In this document: positions 18,336 through 27,941 of the stretch, piece after piece
Layout of the letters: each line of letters starts with the position of its first letter
Numbering within the stretch: position 1 is the stretch's first letter
Assembly: GCA_018613035.1 (NCBI GenBank)
Contig: JAGGRA010000030.1
Span: forward strand, 1-64,000
Length of the DNA stretch: 64,000 bases
Reading direction: 5' to 3'
From: Pseudomonas sp. ISL-84
GTDB taxonomy: Bacteria; Bacillota; Bacilli; Bacillales; Cytobacillaceae
Notes under the pieces: model-generated
Told to the model about the DNA's origin: nothing
The model's database searches: none
What the model saw: only the letters and a program-made list of their open reading frames with translations
Program-made: the position numbers and the translations under genes

Positions 18336-18655
18336 TTAACTGCCATTCACCTTTTTTGAGTTACATTCTTCCTCTCAACCAAACTATTCAACTTAACGGC
18401 CTCCCATAAACTTTGATCTGTAATCCCTACACTCTCCTGCAAATCCGATATAGTCCTTGCTAAACGAATAATTTTAATCTGGGTGGATTGCTCCAGTTTT
18501 TTTTATGGAGAGCTGCTGCACCGTTCACTGCTGTTCAGCTGTTAAGGGACTTGTTTTCAATAGTGTGTCATAGGATACTCTGCTGTTGCCTATTTCTCTT
18601 CCATACCGCTCGTACTGCCTTTTTCTGGCTGCTTCTACTCTTTTTCTTATGGCTG
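18336..18655 (-). pseudogene. Decayed fragment of comM 3' region (copy B)
   Basis: About 320 bp that closely matches the 3' third of the comM-like gene at 32484, beginning at the shared text TTAACTGCCATTCACC and running through the KNWS, SYDTLL and AAREM coding regions. Small insertions and deletions break the frame, for example around the CTCCAGTTTTTTTTAT stretch. The homology stops near 18655 and the sequence up to 18886 is unrelated and apparently non-coding. An open frame on the opposite strand here is a shadow. Confidence 0.85.
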
Positions 18656-18886
18656 CAAAAAATAGGAAGGATATTATCCCCCCCTATCTTGCCAATTAAA
18701 CTTGTTCATTCCTGGCGTAGAACCACCTATATCCTAAATTTATTGTTTATTTCCATTACAACAAGTATTAATATTAGAAGAACAATCACTTTTGCCAAGA
18801 GATTTATCGCCAGCTAAATTACTGAGATTTAATAATTCTTAAAAATATCTAAAGAGTAGTGATTTTGTGGTGTAAATAGACTAACT

Positions 18887-19843
18887 TTGAAAGAAGATGA
18901 AAATTTGAATCAAACACGCATAAAATGGATTTTGTTACTCGTAATCTTAATGTGGGGAAGCAATTTCGTCATTACAAAAATATTGCTTGAGAGTTTCTCT
19001 TTTTGGACTTTATTATTCTTTCGGAACCTTTTTGCTGCTATTGCGTTGATTTGGGTTGTTCGAAAATTCCTTTTTATTGTGCCAGGAAATAAGAAGGTGT
19101 GGGGCTATGTTTTAGGGGCCTCTGTTATTGGGGTTGTTATTAACAATGCTTTCTTTCAAATGGGGCTAAAATATACGTTAGCCACTAATGCCTCACTCAT
19201 CATGGGATTAACCCCTTTAGCAACTGCCTTGATTTCGTATTTGGTCTTTAGTGTTCCTTTACACTGGAAGCAAATGCTTGGTATTAGCCTTGGGTTTTTT
19301 GGAGTTTCGCTGGTAGTATTGGAAGGCGCAATCACAAACTTAATTCATTTATCTTTTAACATTGGTGATTTGTATATCGTTGGAGCCTTACTAACTTTTA
19401 GTGTTAGCTTCATATTTATAAAAAAAGCAACTGACATAAAGTTTCCACCGGCAATCATCAGTTTGTACGCCTACTCACTTTCTTCAATCTGTTACTTCCC
19501 CTTGGTGATCTGGGAACAAACGATGGAAGGTTGGAGTGAGCTGCCTACGAGTTTATTACTCTGGGTAATGCTGATCTATGTCGGTGTATTTCCTACAGGG
19601 ATAGGAAATATGCTGTGGAATCGAGGAATTAGCATCCTTGGTCCCGGTCAATGCGCAATTTTTATGAACGGAATTCCCCTAGTTGCAGCCATTACTTCAG
19701 TATTGGTATTGGATGAGCCTATCTTGGTTTTACAAATTATAGGGTTTCTCTTCATTGGTTCTGGGGTGATCTTAGGATCTCAAAATAGTGGGCCAATAGC
19801 TGTAAAGAAAGAAGAGAAAGAGACTACCAGCGTTACCATGTAA
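18887..19843 (+). CDS. EamA/DMT-family transporter
   Basis: Integral membrane protein of about 318 residues with ten hydrophobic segments in two homologous EamA halves; the first reads WILLLVILMWGSNFVITKIL, and MGLKYTLATNASLIMGLTPLATA is the typical first-half closing motif. The family exports metabolites such as amino acids. The start is a TTG at 18887 with only a weak upstream GTGGTG, so the true start is less certain than the gene. It stands alone between a comM remnant and a repeat cluster. Confidence 0.85.
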   Translation: MKEDENLNQTRIKWILLLVILMWGSNFVITKILLESFSFWTLLFFRNLFAAIALIWVVRKFLFIVPGNKKVWGYVLGASVIGVVINNAFFQMGLKYTLATNASLIMGLTPLATALISYLVFSVPLHWKQMLGISLGFFGVSLVVLEGAITNLIHLSFNIGDLYIVGALLTFSVSFIFIKKATDIKFPPAIISLYAYSLSSICYFPLVIWEQTMEGWSELPTSLLLWVMLIYVGVFPTGIGNMLWNRGISILGPGQCAIFMNGIPLVAAITSVLVLDEPILVLQIIGFLFIGSGVILGSQNSGPIAVKKEEKETTSVTM

Positions 19844-19980
19844 AATATGATAATAGGGAATCTACAGGAATGAGTTAAAATGATCTTTTTAAGTAGAGTT
19901 CAAAAGCGAATAAAGTATTCACTGGACTGGGTCACTACCATCTAATTTATGAGTCAAAAAGGGAGAAAGTAAGTAAAACC

Positions 19981-20065
19981 AAAAACCTTGCTGTATAAAT
20001 CAGCAAGGTTTTTGGTTATGAAATTCCCCACACTTTACTACTTCACTGTATTCGGGGTCAGGCAC
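19981..20065 (+). repeat. Type-D repeat: hairpin plus GGGGTCAGGCAC end (copy 1)
   Basis: A strong hairpin (AAAAACCTTGCTG with CAGCAAGGTTTTT, 19981-20015) is followed by GGTTATGAAATTCCCCACAC and a motif end at 20054-20065. The same arrangement with another hairpin stem recurs at 49101-49224. The hairpin could also act as a terminator for the EamA gene. Confidence 0.65.
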
Positions 20066-20077
20066 GCTTTTTCCAGC

Positions 20078-20274
20078 ATTGACAAATGAGCATTTGTCGC
20101 CCTATACTTTTATTGTTCAATTGGAAAAACTCCTTTGTAGAAGACTTGTTTGTTTAAGGGAACAAAACAAGGTCAACAACTTCTACAATAGGAGTTTTTT
20201 TATTATGTGTAAATACATTTTATTGATAATATGGGACTTTTTTAAAGCGGTGCAAGGCCAGTGGGTCAGGCACC
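20078..20274 (+). repeat. Type-B structured repeat, about 197 bp (copy 1)
   Basis: It shares most positions with 38416-38609. Layout: perfect hairpin GACAAATG/CATTTGTC, then a long inverted repeat AAAAACTCCT-TTGTAGAAG / CTTCTACAA-TAGGAGTTTTT enclosing a second stem (ACTTGTTT / AAAACAAGGT), then an AT-rich arm and the motif end GTGGGTCAGGCACC at 20261-20274. There is no good open frame. This could be a MITE or a structured RNA. Confidence 0.75.
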
Positions 20275-21438
20275 GGGTTTTAATCGTGTCTTTTTTCCGC
20301 CTATTACTAAAATACAGCCAATGATCCAAAAAACCCATGACATACTGGTCAATTGAGCGATTCCCCCAAATAAAATGGGTGATGACATTTGTGTTAAGCG
20401 ATTTGCAGTTAATCGCAAGCCTAGGCCCTCTCCCACTTTTTCCTTCGGTAAATAATGAATGGTTGTAGAGATAGACAGCGGCTGACCTATTCCCAACCCG
20501 ATTCCTAAAATAAAAGAAAATAAAGATAGAATGAACCAGCTCTGAAAAAATGGCAAACTAAAGAAACAGATTCCTGACAACACAATGGAACTAAAAGCAA
20601 TTGTACTGCGCGACCATTTGTGTAAAAGATATGGCAATGACCATCTGACTATGATCCCAGCAACAGCATTGATAGATATAATAATCCCAATTATTGAAAT
20701 AGAAAGCCCTAACTCTAAAGCCAGCAGCGGAAAGTATGCAGTAAAAATATCTTTTCCTAACAAAACGAAAATACTGACCAGGAATGCCTTTCTTAAATGT
20801 GGGATCTTCAATAATTCTAGTGAATGGATGATTTTGTTTTTTGCTTGCCGCTCGTTATGATGAGCCCTTTCTCTTCCTTTAAGAAAAAGAGACAGGAATG
20901 TTGATATGATGCCTAAACTCCCTAAAAATCCAATGGCCAAAGGGTACCCATATCTCTCTCCAAAAAATCCTCCTATTAAAGGGCCAATAAAACTTCCTAA
21001 AGCAACGCCAATACTAAATTTCATTATATATTTTTCTCGTACCGTTTCATCTGAGCTTAGCTGTCCCGCCATAGCTTGTGCGGATACCACAAAAGTAGTT
21101 TGCCCCACTCCTGCTGCTAATTGAGAAATGTACACTCCTTCCAGACTTACAAAAAACATTGGAATTAATAGAGATAAAGTACACATTAATGTACTGATGA
21201 TAATGGGAGTTTTATATCCTATGGAATCAACATAATGCCCTATTTTTATTGCTAAAAAAGTGGGCAGTAAGGGAAACAGGCCAATAATGATACCAATTTC
21301 TACAGGACTGGCATTTAACTCATTGGAGAGTAAAGATATTAGGGGACGTGTTCCCATAATTCCAATCATTAAGATGAAAGTAATGATTGTTATGAGATGT
21401 TCATTAAAATAGGTTATTACTTTCAAGGCAATAGTCAC
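20266..21438 (-). CDS. MFS transporter
   Basis: Major facilitator of about 390 residues with 12 hydrophobic segments. The loop after helix 2 reads GHYVDSIGYKTPI, a variant of the family GxxxDRxGRK pattern. The substrate is unknown; drug or metabolite efflux is possible. The 3' end runs into the repeat at 20078-20274: the final residues KPGA and the TGA stop come from the sequence GGTGCCTGACC, the reverse of the repeat end. The original C terminus was therefore probably replaced. The homologous C terminus in relatives would show how many residues were lost. Confidence 0.85.
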   Translation of the reverse strand: MTIALKVITYFNEHLITIITFILMIGIMGTRPLISLLSNELNASPVEIGIIIGLFPLLPTFLAIKIGHYVDSIGYKTPIIISTLMCTLSLLIPMFFVSLEGVYISQLAAGVGQTTFVVSAQAMAGQLSSDETVREKYIMKFSIGVALGSFIGPLIGGFFGERYGYPLAIGFLGSLGIISTFLSLFLKGRERAHHNERQAKNKIIHSLELLKIPHLRKAFLVSIFVLLGKDIFTAYFPLLALELGLSISIIGIIISINAVAGIIVRWSLPYLLHKWSRSTIAFSSIVLSGICFFSLPFFQSWFILSLFSFILGIGLGIGQPLSISTTIHYLPKEKVGEGLGLRLTANRLTQMSSPILFGGIAQLTSMSWVFWIIGCILVIGGKKTRLKPGA

Positions 21439-21489
21439 CTTTCGTTATACTTATTATTAAAGTAATTCAGAGACTTTAAATCTATAAAA

Positions 21490-21531
21490 AAAGAAGTGAC
21501 AATCTCTATATAGATAGACTGTTACTTCTTT
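21490..21531 (-). terminator. Terminator of the tct operon
   Basis: AAAGAAGTGACA pairs with TGTTACTTCTTT (one G-T pair), and the minus strand continues with a TTTTTT run. It lies just after the TctA stop codon. Confidence 0.75.
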
Positions 21532-21541
21532 AGGAATTTAT

Positions 21542-23050
21542 TTATGCCTTTATATTAGGAGCTTCACCTTTATTAAGCAAAGTCTTTTTAATAATCGGAT
21601 AGACTAAGAATAAAATGGCCAAAACCATTAAGGTTAAGGAGATTGGACGAGTGAAAAAGATGGATAGCTCACCTCTTGATAGGATCAATGATTGTCTAAA
21701 TGAATCTTCTGCAAGAGGGGCAAGCACTAATGAAAGAATGAAGGGTGCTGTTGGGTATTCTAATTTTTTGAAGAAATACCCGAGTATTCCAAAAACTAAT
21801 GCAACCCATACATTAAAGTTATTATACGTTAAACTAAATGCGCCAACGACACAAATAAATGTAATAATAGGCCCAAGATACCATTGTCCAAAGTAGATTA
21901 ATTTTACAAACAGCGGTATTAAGAAAATATTTGCTAAGAGCAGCAATATATTGGCTACGAATAATCCAATAATGATTGTCCAAACTACATCAGAGGAAGT
22001 ATCAAAAATTCGAGGCCCGGGCTGTAATCCGAAAATGATTAAAGCCCCTATCAAAACAGCCGTGGCGCCACCGCCTGGAATTCCCAAAGCGAGCATTGGA
22101 ATCAGAGCCCCTCCTACGGATGCATTGTTTGCTGCCTCCGGTGCTGCTACACCTTGAATTTTTCCCTTTCCGAATTCCTCCGGCTCTTTCGATATATTTT
22201 TCTCTAAAGAGTAAGAAAGGAATGTGGCCATAGTTCCACCCGCACCCGGAAGCATTCCGATGAAGGCTCCTAACCCGGTTCCTCTTAAAATGGAACCCGT
22301 GGTACCTTTAATATCCTTCCATTTAGGAAATAAATTTTTAAGCTCCACACTTTCCTTCTTTAAATTTAGCTTAAAGCTAGTTTCCACATTATAAAGGACT
22401 TCCCCAATACCATAAAGCCCGATAATAACCGCTACAAAGTCAACACCTTCAAGTAAGTGATCAGTAAAAGTATAGCGGCCAAATCCTGAGATAAAGTCCA
22501 TCCCGATCATCGCAACCATAAATCCCATTAGAACCATCATAATCGATTTTAAGTAATTTTTATCAGAAAGACTGGCAATAGTAGCAAAACCAAAAATCAT
22601 CATGGCAAAGTATTCAGGTGCAGAAAAACTTAATGCCCATTGTGCGACAAAAGGGGCTGCCACTGCAAGAATGATTAGGGAGATTAATCCTCCAATGAAG
22701 GAACTTATAGCTGAAATCCCCATAGCGATTCCGCCTTGTCCCTTTTTCATCATTGGATATCCATCCCAAGCAGTTACAATTGCCGGAGCATCGCCAGGTG
22801 TATTAATTAATATAGACGTAATACGTCCCCCATACATCGTTCCTAAATAAATGCTGCACAAAAATACTAATGCAGCAGATGGAGGCAGATTAAGAGTGAC
22901 TGGCAATAAAAGGGCCACACCAGCAGAAGGACCAAGGCCCGGCAAAGCACCTACCAGTGTCCCAATCACGCTGCCTAATAAAACAAGAAGTAAAATTTGA
23001 ATATTGAAAACCAGGTCTATTCCCATTGCAATATTGCTTAGAAGATCCAT
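21542..23050 (-). CDS. tctA: Tripartite tricarboxylate transporter large permease (TctA)
   Basis: Large membrane subunit of a TTT importer, about 502 residues with about 12 hydrophobic segments. Signature stretches are GTLVGALPGLGPSAGVALLL near residue 35, NTPGDAPAIVTAWDGYP near residue 85, and GMLPGAGGTMATFLSY near residue 265. TctA forms the ion-coupled channel. It is last in the operon, 16 bases after tctB. Despite the family name, such systems carry many organic acids. Confidence 0.95.
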   Translation of the reverse strand: MDLLSNIAMGIDLVFNIQILLLVLLGSVIGTLVGALPGLGPSAGVALLLPVTLNLPPSAALVFLCSIYLGTMYGGRITSILINTPGDAPAIVTAWDGYPMMKKGQGGIAMGISAISSFIGGLISLIILAVAAPFVAQWALSFSAPEYFAMMIFGFATIASLSDKNYLKSIMMVLMGFMVAMIGMDFISGFGRYTFTDHLLEGVDFVAVIIGLYGIGEVLYNVETSFKLNLKKESVELKNLFPKWKDIKGTTGSILRGTGLGAFIGMLPGAGGTMATFLSYSLEKNISKEPEEFGKGKIQGVAAPEAANNASVGGALIPMLALGIPGGGATAVLIGALIIFGLQPGPRIFDTSSDVVWTIIIGLFVANILLLLANIFLIPLFVKLIYFGQWYLGPIITFICVVGAFSLTYNNFNVWVALVFGILGYFFKKLEYPTAPFILSLVLAPLAEDSFRQSLILSRGELSIFFTRPISLTLMVLAILFLVYPIIKKTLLNKGEAPNIKA

Positions 23051-23066
23051 AGTCTAACACCTCACT

Positions 23067-23516
23067 TTATAAAAAGAGTAATCCAGAAGGAGTTGGCACC
23101 TTCAGCCAAACTTTAAAAATCAGAAATAATATAACCATTGTCCCTATAGAAACACTAACACTTCTTTTCCAATTATATTTCTCCATAAATTTGTAAACTA
23201 AGAGAGAAAACAAAGCAAAAGAAACCATCATACCCAAAATATCAATTAGAACAATTCCCGCTATGAATAAAGCAATATAAGCTAAAAAGAACTTCTTTCC
23301 CTTTGAGTCTGAAAAAAATTTCTCCGGAAAATTCTTTTTAAGCAGTGTAAATAGAAATATGGTTGAAATGACAATCATGATTCCTGTTACCCACACAGGG
23401 AAAAAGCCGGGGCCTGGCCCAAACTGAGTTTGATAAGGATATGTCAGTCCAAGGATAAACATCAAAATTGATATACCCAATAAAAAGATGCCAAAGGTAA
23501 TTTCCGCTATCTTCAA
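23067..23516 (-). CDS. tctB: Tripartite tricarboxylate transporter small permease (TctB)
   Basis: 149 residues with four hydrophobic segments; the N-terminal pattern GIFLLGISILMFILGLTYP and the polar GPGPGFFPVW loop after helix 1 are typical of TctB. It lies between the CitE-like gene (21-base gap) and tctA. Confidence 0.9.
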   Translation of the reverse strand: MKIAEITFGIFLLGISILMFILGLTYPYQTQFGPGPGFFPVWVTGIMIVISTIFLFTLLKKNFPEKFFSDSKGKKFFLAYIALFIAGIVLIDILGMMVSFALFSLLVYKFMEKYNWKRSVSVSIGTMVILFLIFKVWLKVPTPSGLLFL

Positions 23517-23537
23517 AAGGATCCCACCTTATACTAT

Positions 23538-24455
23538 TTAAGTTAAATTCAGCTTCTGTTCTTTGATCCTGATTCTCTCAGCCTTTTCCAGGATACTATA
23601 CGCTCTTTTTGCAACCGGAATATCGATCATCTTTCCATTTAAGGCAACCGCGCCATCCCCCTGGCTTTTTGCTTTCTCAAAGATGTCTGCAACCCTTTTC
23701 GCATAATCAATTTGTTCACTTGTAGGTGAGAATGCTTTATTCATAACCGCTACTTGTGCAGGATGAATGCAGCTGGCGCCCACATGTCCAAGCTGATAGG
23801 ATTTTCTTGCGACCTTATATAGATTTTCCAAATCATTAAATCCGGCCATGGATCCTACAATACCCAGCGGCTGTATTCCTGCAGCTTTTGCAGCAATCAT
23901 CGCTTGCATTTTAGGTACTAATAATTCATCTCCTGCATCACTAGGTTCAATCCCCAGATCCAAGGTAAAATCTTCAGTTCCAAGATTCATAGCAACGATT
24001 CTGGAGCTTGCCCTGGTTATTTCTTTAATGTTCATGAATCCTTTAGCTGTTTCTATTAAGATAGTAAAATGTATACTTCCACTAGTGATATTTCTTTTTA
24101 CCTCCAGCTCCTGAACGATGTCTTCCAATCTTTGTACGGTTAGAGCATCTTCTACCTTTGGAATAACAATTCCGTTTAATCCAGGTAGAATCGCTGCTTC
24201 CAAATCTAATTGTGACATTTCAAGCCCGTCATTGATTCTTACTAAAACCTCAACATTCCCAGTATTTAAAAACCCGATGCTTTCCTTTAAGTATTGTCTT
24301 GCTTCTTGTTTTTCTTGAGGCGCTACCCCATCCTCAAGGTCAAGCTGGATGGCATCTGCACCTCTATCTAAAGCTTTTTCTATAAACTTTTGCTTATTAG
24401 CAGGCATGATTAATGTTGACCTTCGCAAGAAACTGCTTTTCTTTGTATCTATCAT
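23538..24455 (-). CDS. HpcH/HpaI aldolase / citrate-lyase beta-like protein (CitE family)
   Basis: CitE-type TIM-barrel lyase of about 305 residues, acting on CoA thioesters of 2- or 3-hydroxy acids with Mg. Family landmarks: RRSTLIMPANKQKFIEKAL at the N terminus, the metal-binding acidic motif LDLEDGVAP near residue 40, the arginine in LVRINDG, PKVED and the glutamate in ILIETAKGF. CitD and CitF are absent, so it is not the citrate lyase complex; malyl-, citramalyl- or a related acyl-CoA lyase is more likely. It lies between TctC and TctB in an operon that also has an acyl-CoA synthetase able to make its thioester substrate. Confidence 0.88.
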   Translation of the reverse strand: MIDTKKSSFLRRSTLIMPANKQKFIEKALDRGADAIQLDLEDGVAPQEKQEARQYLKESIGFLNTGNVEVLVRINDGLEMSQLDLEAAILPGLNGIVIPKVEDALTVQRLEDIVQELEVKRNITSGSIHFTILIETAKGFMNIKEITRASSRIVAMNLGTEDFTLDLGIEPSDAGDELLVPKMQAMIAAKAAGIQPLGIVGSMAGFNDLENLYKVARKSYQLGHVGASCIHPAQVAVMNKAFSPTSEQIDYAKRVADIFEKAKSQGDGAVALNGKMIDIPVAKRAYSILEKAERIRIKEQKLNLT

Positions 24456-24473
24456 AAAAACCTCCTCAATACA

Positions 24474-24507
24474 GGCAAGTTCCCCTAAACATTAGGGGAA
24501 ACCTGCC
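24474..24507 (-). promoter_or_regulatory. Intercistronic hairpin between tctC and the CitE-like gene
   Basis: GGCAAGTTCCCCTAA and TTAGGGGAAACCTGCC form a strong stem with one or two mismatches and a three-base loop. It lies directly after the binding-protein gene, matching the position of the hairpin after dctP at 13686. Confidence 0.6.
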
Positions 24508-24520
24508 AGCAAACTATTTA

Positions 24521-25564
24521 TTACTGAATTACACCTAGTTCTTTTAAATTTTTCTCATACATTACATTCATTTCGGTTAAGTAGCTTTCAAATTCATCTG
24601 CCCCCTGGTAACCGCTCTCAACCATGTATTTATCCAAGTACTCAGCTTCCCATTGAGGATTTTCACTTAATTCTTTCAGTTTACTTTCAAACCATTTCAC
24701 TGCTTCTTCAGGCATTTCAGGCGGTCCGTAAATTCCTCTGTATAACATCCACTCAATATCGTATCCCAGCTCTTTGAATGTCGGCACATCAGGAAGCTGT
24801 TCCAGTCTCTCCGAAGAACTGACTGCAACAGGAATCATATCACCGTTATTTACGTACTCAATAGCAGAGCCAATATTATTTGCCATGACATCTATATGGC
24901 CGCCCAGCAAAGCGGTTACAACCTCGCCGTCCCCTTCAAATGGCACATATTCAACCTCTGTGCCTAACGCTTTGTTCATCTGTATTGCCAGCATATGTTC
25001 ACCACTGCCTACTGAAGTTCCTCCAAAGGTAGGATCTTTCGTTTCAATAAAAGTTTTTAAATCCTCAAAATTTTTAATTCCGCTCTTTGCATTTACCAAG
25101 ACAACATATGGATCCAGGCCCAATCTGGCAATCGGTGTAAAATCCTTATAAGAATACTGGATATTCCCTTGTAATGGTGTAGTTAAGAAAGATGAAGTAA
25201 CAGTCATAATGTAATTTTCTTCTCCCTTTTTACTGGCAGAATAGGCCATTCCAACAGCACCACTTCCGCCTGGCTTATTAACGACGGTAATTGGATTTTC
25301 AATAATTCCTTCACCATTCATAACCTTTACCATTGCCCTTAGCATGGTATCATGCCCACCGCCTGGAGAATAACTGGAGATAAACTCAAGACTTCCTTCA
25401 GGTGACCATTCCTTGCTTTCTTGAGAAGCATTCGAGGAATTATTATCTGCCGATGCATTTTGATCAGAACTGCTTCCTTTCGTATTACTTGTTTGATTTG
25501 AGCATGCAGCCACTAAAGCAATAATCATGAAACAAATGAAAACATTGACTATTTTCTTCATCAT
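24521..25564 (-). CDS. tctC: Tripartite tricarboxylate transporter binding lipoprotein (TctC/Bug)
   Basis: Extracellular substrate-binding protein of the Bug family. Signal peptide and lipobox LVAAC near residue 21 are followed by a Ser/Asn-rich linker. Family blocks are seen: SYSPGGGHDTMLRAM near residue 64, the VNKPGGSGAVGM ligand-binding loop near residue 100, and LPDVPTFKELGYD near residue 250. Bug proteins bind carboxylates. It follows the acyl-CoA synthetase gene by 36 bases and is separated from the CitE-like gene by the hairpin. Confidence 0.94.
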   Translation of the reverse strand: MMKKIVNVFICFMIIALVAACSNQTSNTKGSSSDQNASADNNSSNASQESKEWSPEGSLEFISSYSPGGGHDTMLRAMVKVMNGEGIIENPITVVNKPGGSGAVGMAYSASKKGEENYIMTVTSSFLTTPLQGNIQYSYKDFTPIARLGLDPYVVLVNAKSGIKNFEDLKTFIETKDPTFGGTSVGSGEHMLAIQMNKALGTEVEYVPFEGDGEVVTALLGGHIDVMANNIGSAIEYVNNGDMIPVAVSSSERLEQLPDVPTFKELGYDIEWMLYRGIYGPPEMPEEAVKWFESKLKELSENPQWEAEYLDKYMVESGYQGADEFESYLTEMNVMYEKNLKELGVIQ

Positions 25565-25600
25565 ATTTCCTCCCTAGAAATAATTATTAATCCGCAGACG

Positions 25601-27766
25601 TTAATTTGCGGTTAGTTCCAATTTTCTTAAGGTTACAATTCCATCTAAGGCGACAACTCCTTTGCCTGTTGGCAAAAGCCTTAACGGATTAATCTCCACA
25701 CTTTCAATTTCAGCTGATTGGCCAAGTAAAGACAGCCTTTCAAGTGTATCTATTAATGCTTCCATATCATAGGATGGCTGGTTTCTGTAACCTTGAATTA
25801 GTTCAACTAATCCAGGAATTTGATAAATCATTTCTTTGATATCAAAGCGGTTAATGGGCAGCACTCTCCAAGCCACTTGTTTGAAAAGCTCTGCTGTTAT
25901 TCCTCCGAGGCCAAACATTAAAACAGGGCCAAATTGCGGATCTTTATTGATCCCAACAATCAGTTCCAATCCATCTTCACACATTTCCTCGACCATAATA
26001 TCCTGTATGTCAGGGTAGCTATTTTTTAACTTCTGCAAAAATCCAAGAGACTCTTCAAATTTATCTATTGAATCAATATTAAGAACGACTCCGCCTACTT
26101 CACTTTTGTGAGTTATCTTGTTCGAAACCAGTTTCATGACATATTTATGGTGAAGGAAATCCAATTTTAAATTCTTAACATCTTGATTTGCTTCCAGCAA
26201 AACTTGATGAGGGACAGGAATTCCAAAGGAGCTAAAAATTGATTTTGCTTGAACTTCATTTAAGGTACTTTCTCTAAATTCGTTGATTTTTATGGGAATC
26301 TCAGATGGGATTTTAATATCGTTAGACATGTGAGTGTTTTGTACGTTCTTGCCCCAATTGATGATAGCTGCAAGGATTTTACTTGCTTTTTCAGGGAGTA
26401 AAAAAATGGGGATTGAGGAGTTTTTTAATATATTTAAACTTTCATCATATATACTTCCAGTCCAGACAACAAATAAAGGTTTTTCGAGAGTTTGATCAAT
26501 TTCTATGATTCTATTGACAGTCTCTTCATCTCCATGTGTGGCAAAGACATAGCCATCTATATCTTCATGCTTCTCTACAATTTCAATTATTTTTTTTAGA
26601 TTGCCACTTCTTAACTGACCTGTTAAATCAAGCGGATTTTGTGGAGAGCCAAATCCTTTTAAGTATTGATTTATTGATTGCTGTGCAGCCTCTGATAAAA
26701 CAGGAACAGAAAAGCCAAATTTCCCAAGCTTATCCCCCATTGTTCCTCCAATTCCGCCAGAGTGTGAGACAACAGCCATTTTTTTATTTAGTAATCTTTT
26801 TTTATTTTGAAGAACTTTTACACAATCGATTAATTCATCGTAATCATTTACTCTAATTAATGCTTTTTGTTCCACAATGGCATTAAAAATATCGTCATCG
26901 CCCGTCATGGAGGCTGTATGATTAGCCGCTGCTCTTTGTCCTACTTCAGACTCGCCAATTTTAAAAACAACGATTGGCTTTTTAAGCTCCTTCGCTCTTT
27001 CAGCTATACGTAAAAACTCTTTTCCATCCTTCAGTCCTTCTATCAGAACCGCGATTACATCGATCTCTTCATCCTCCAGCATATACTTAATAAAATGACA
27101 TAGGTTTAAGTCGGCTTCGTTCCCGGTTGTGACTATGTACTTAAAACCAACACCCTTATCCCTTGCCTGTGTCAGCAGCGGGCCAAATCCGGTTGCACCA
27201 CTGTGGGAAATTAACCCCGCCCTTCCTTCCTTTATGGTATTGGTACCTAACGTTGACAAGGAGCACGCCCACATATTGTTTACTACATTTGCAATGCCAA
27301 GACAATTAGGACCTACAATACGCATCCCGCTTCTTTTAGCTATTTCATTTAATTTCTCTTCTCTTTCTGAACCTAGTACCTTATCATGTTCACTAAAACC
27401 GGCTGAAATAATTAGTATCGAAGAAACTTTCTTCTTTTCACACTCCTCAACAATCTGCACGACGAAATCTGCATGAACAATGATTATGGCGAGATCGATA
27501 TGGTTATTAATGCTTGAAATAGATGGAAAGCAATCGACCCCAAACACCTTTTCATATTTAGGATTTACAGGGAATACCCTTCCGGAATATTGATTATTAA
27601 TCAGGTTTTTTATCAGTCTTCCACTATATCCACTCTTCTCATTAGCACCAACAACAGCAATAGATTGGGCATTCAATAATGAATCAATTGAATTAAACAA
27701 AAATGTTATCTCCTTTCCCGGCATATTTAACGGGTAATTGTGATCCAGTTTTAAAAGCGTTTTCAT
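25601..27766 (-). CDS. Acetate--CoA ligase (ADP-forming) family acyl-CoA synthetase
   Basis: About 721 residues with the fused domain order of ADP-forming acyl-CoA synthetases. An N-terminal CoA-binding Rossmann domain (VVGANEKSGYSGRLIKNLI near residue 38) is followed by a succinyl-CoA-ligase-like domain with the phosphohistidine-type segment ANHTASMTGDD near residue 280, and a C-terminal ATP-grasp domain (EVQAKSIFSSFGIPVP near residue 505, then VMKLVSNKITHKSEVGGV). It converts a carboxylate, ATP and CoA to the thioester. As first gene of the operon with a CitE-like lyase and TctABC, it probably activates the imported acid. The acid's identity is unknown. Confidence 0.9.
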   Translation of the reverse strand: MKTLLKLDHNYPLNMPGKEITFLFNSIDSLLNAQSIAVVGANEKSGYSGRLIKNLINNQYSGRVFPVNPKYEKVFGVDCFPSISSINNHIDLAIIIVHADFVVQIVEECEKKKVSSILIISAGFSEHDKVLGSEREEKLNEIAKRSGMRIVGPNCLGIANVVNNMWACSLSTLGTNTIKEGRAGLISHSGATGFGPLLTQARDKGVGFKYIVTTGNEADLNLCHFIKYMLEDEEIDVIAVLIEGLKDGKEFLRIAERAKELKKPIVVFKIGESEVGQRAAANHTASMTGDDDIFNAIVEQKALIRVNDYDELIDCVKVLQNKKRLLNKKMAVVSHSGGIGGTMGDKLGKFGFSVPVLSEAAQQSINQYLKGFGSPQNPLDLTGQLRSGNLKKIIEIVEKHEDIDGYVFATHGDEETVNRIIEIDQTLEKPLFVVWTGSIYDESLNILKNSSIPIFLLPEKASKILAAIINWGKNVQNTHMSNDIKIPSEIPIKINEFRESTLNEVQAKSIFSSFGIPVPHQVLLEANQDVKNLKLDFLHHKYVMKLVSNKITHKSEVGGVVLNIDSIDKFEESLGFLQKLKNSYPDIQDIMVEEMCEDGLELIVGINKDPQFGPVLMFGLGGITAELFKQVAWRVLPINRFDIKEMIYQIPGLVELIQGYRNQPSYDMEALIDTLERLSLLGQSAEIESVEINPLRLLPTGKGVVALDGIVTLRKLELTAN

Positions 27767-27815
27767 TTTTTAATGTACAAGCAGAAAGATGATGTATTAA
27801 TAAGTAACCGGATAA

Positions 27816-27828
27816 TTGGTAGGACCAA
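27816..27828. promoter_or_regulatory. FadR-type operator 1
   Basis: TTGGTAGGACCAA is a perfect 5+3+5 palindrome of the TGGT-N3-ACCA class recognised by FadR/FCD GntR regulators. It is about 50 bases upstream of the acyl-CoA synthetase gene and in the divergent region shared with the GntR gene. Confidence 0.65.
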
Positions 27829-27941
27829 CTATTAAAGCGTTATCAATTTCACCCTTAATTTTGCACAATATCAAAAGAATGGAGAGCATAAAACTTACCC
27901 TATTCACCAGCTCCTTTTAATGAAATTATTCAATTGGATAA

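Noticed and set aside
18488-18817. A 109-codon plus-strand open frame
   Set aside because: Its first half is the antisense strand of the comM fragment (copy B); composition is dominated by Phe and Leu runs from that overlap.
20079-20324. An 81-codon plus-strand open frame
   Set aside because: It runs through the type-B structured repeat and antisense to the MFS gene 3' end; the element's stems explain the sequence.
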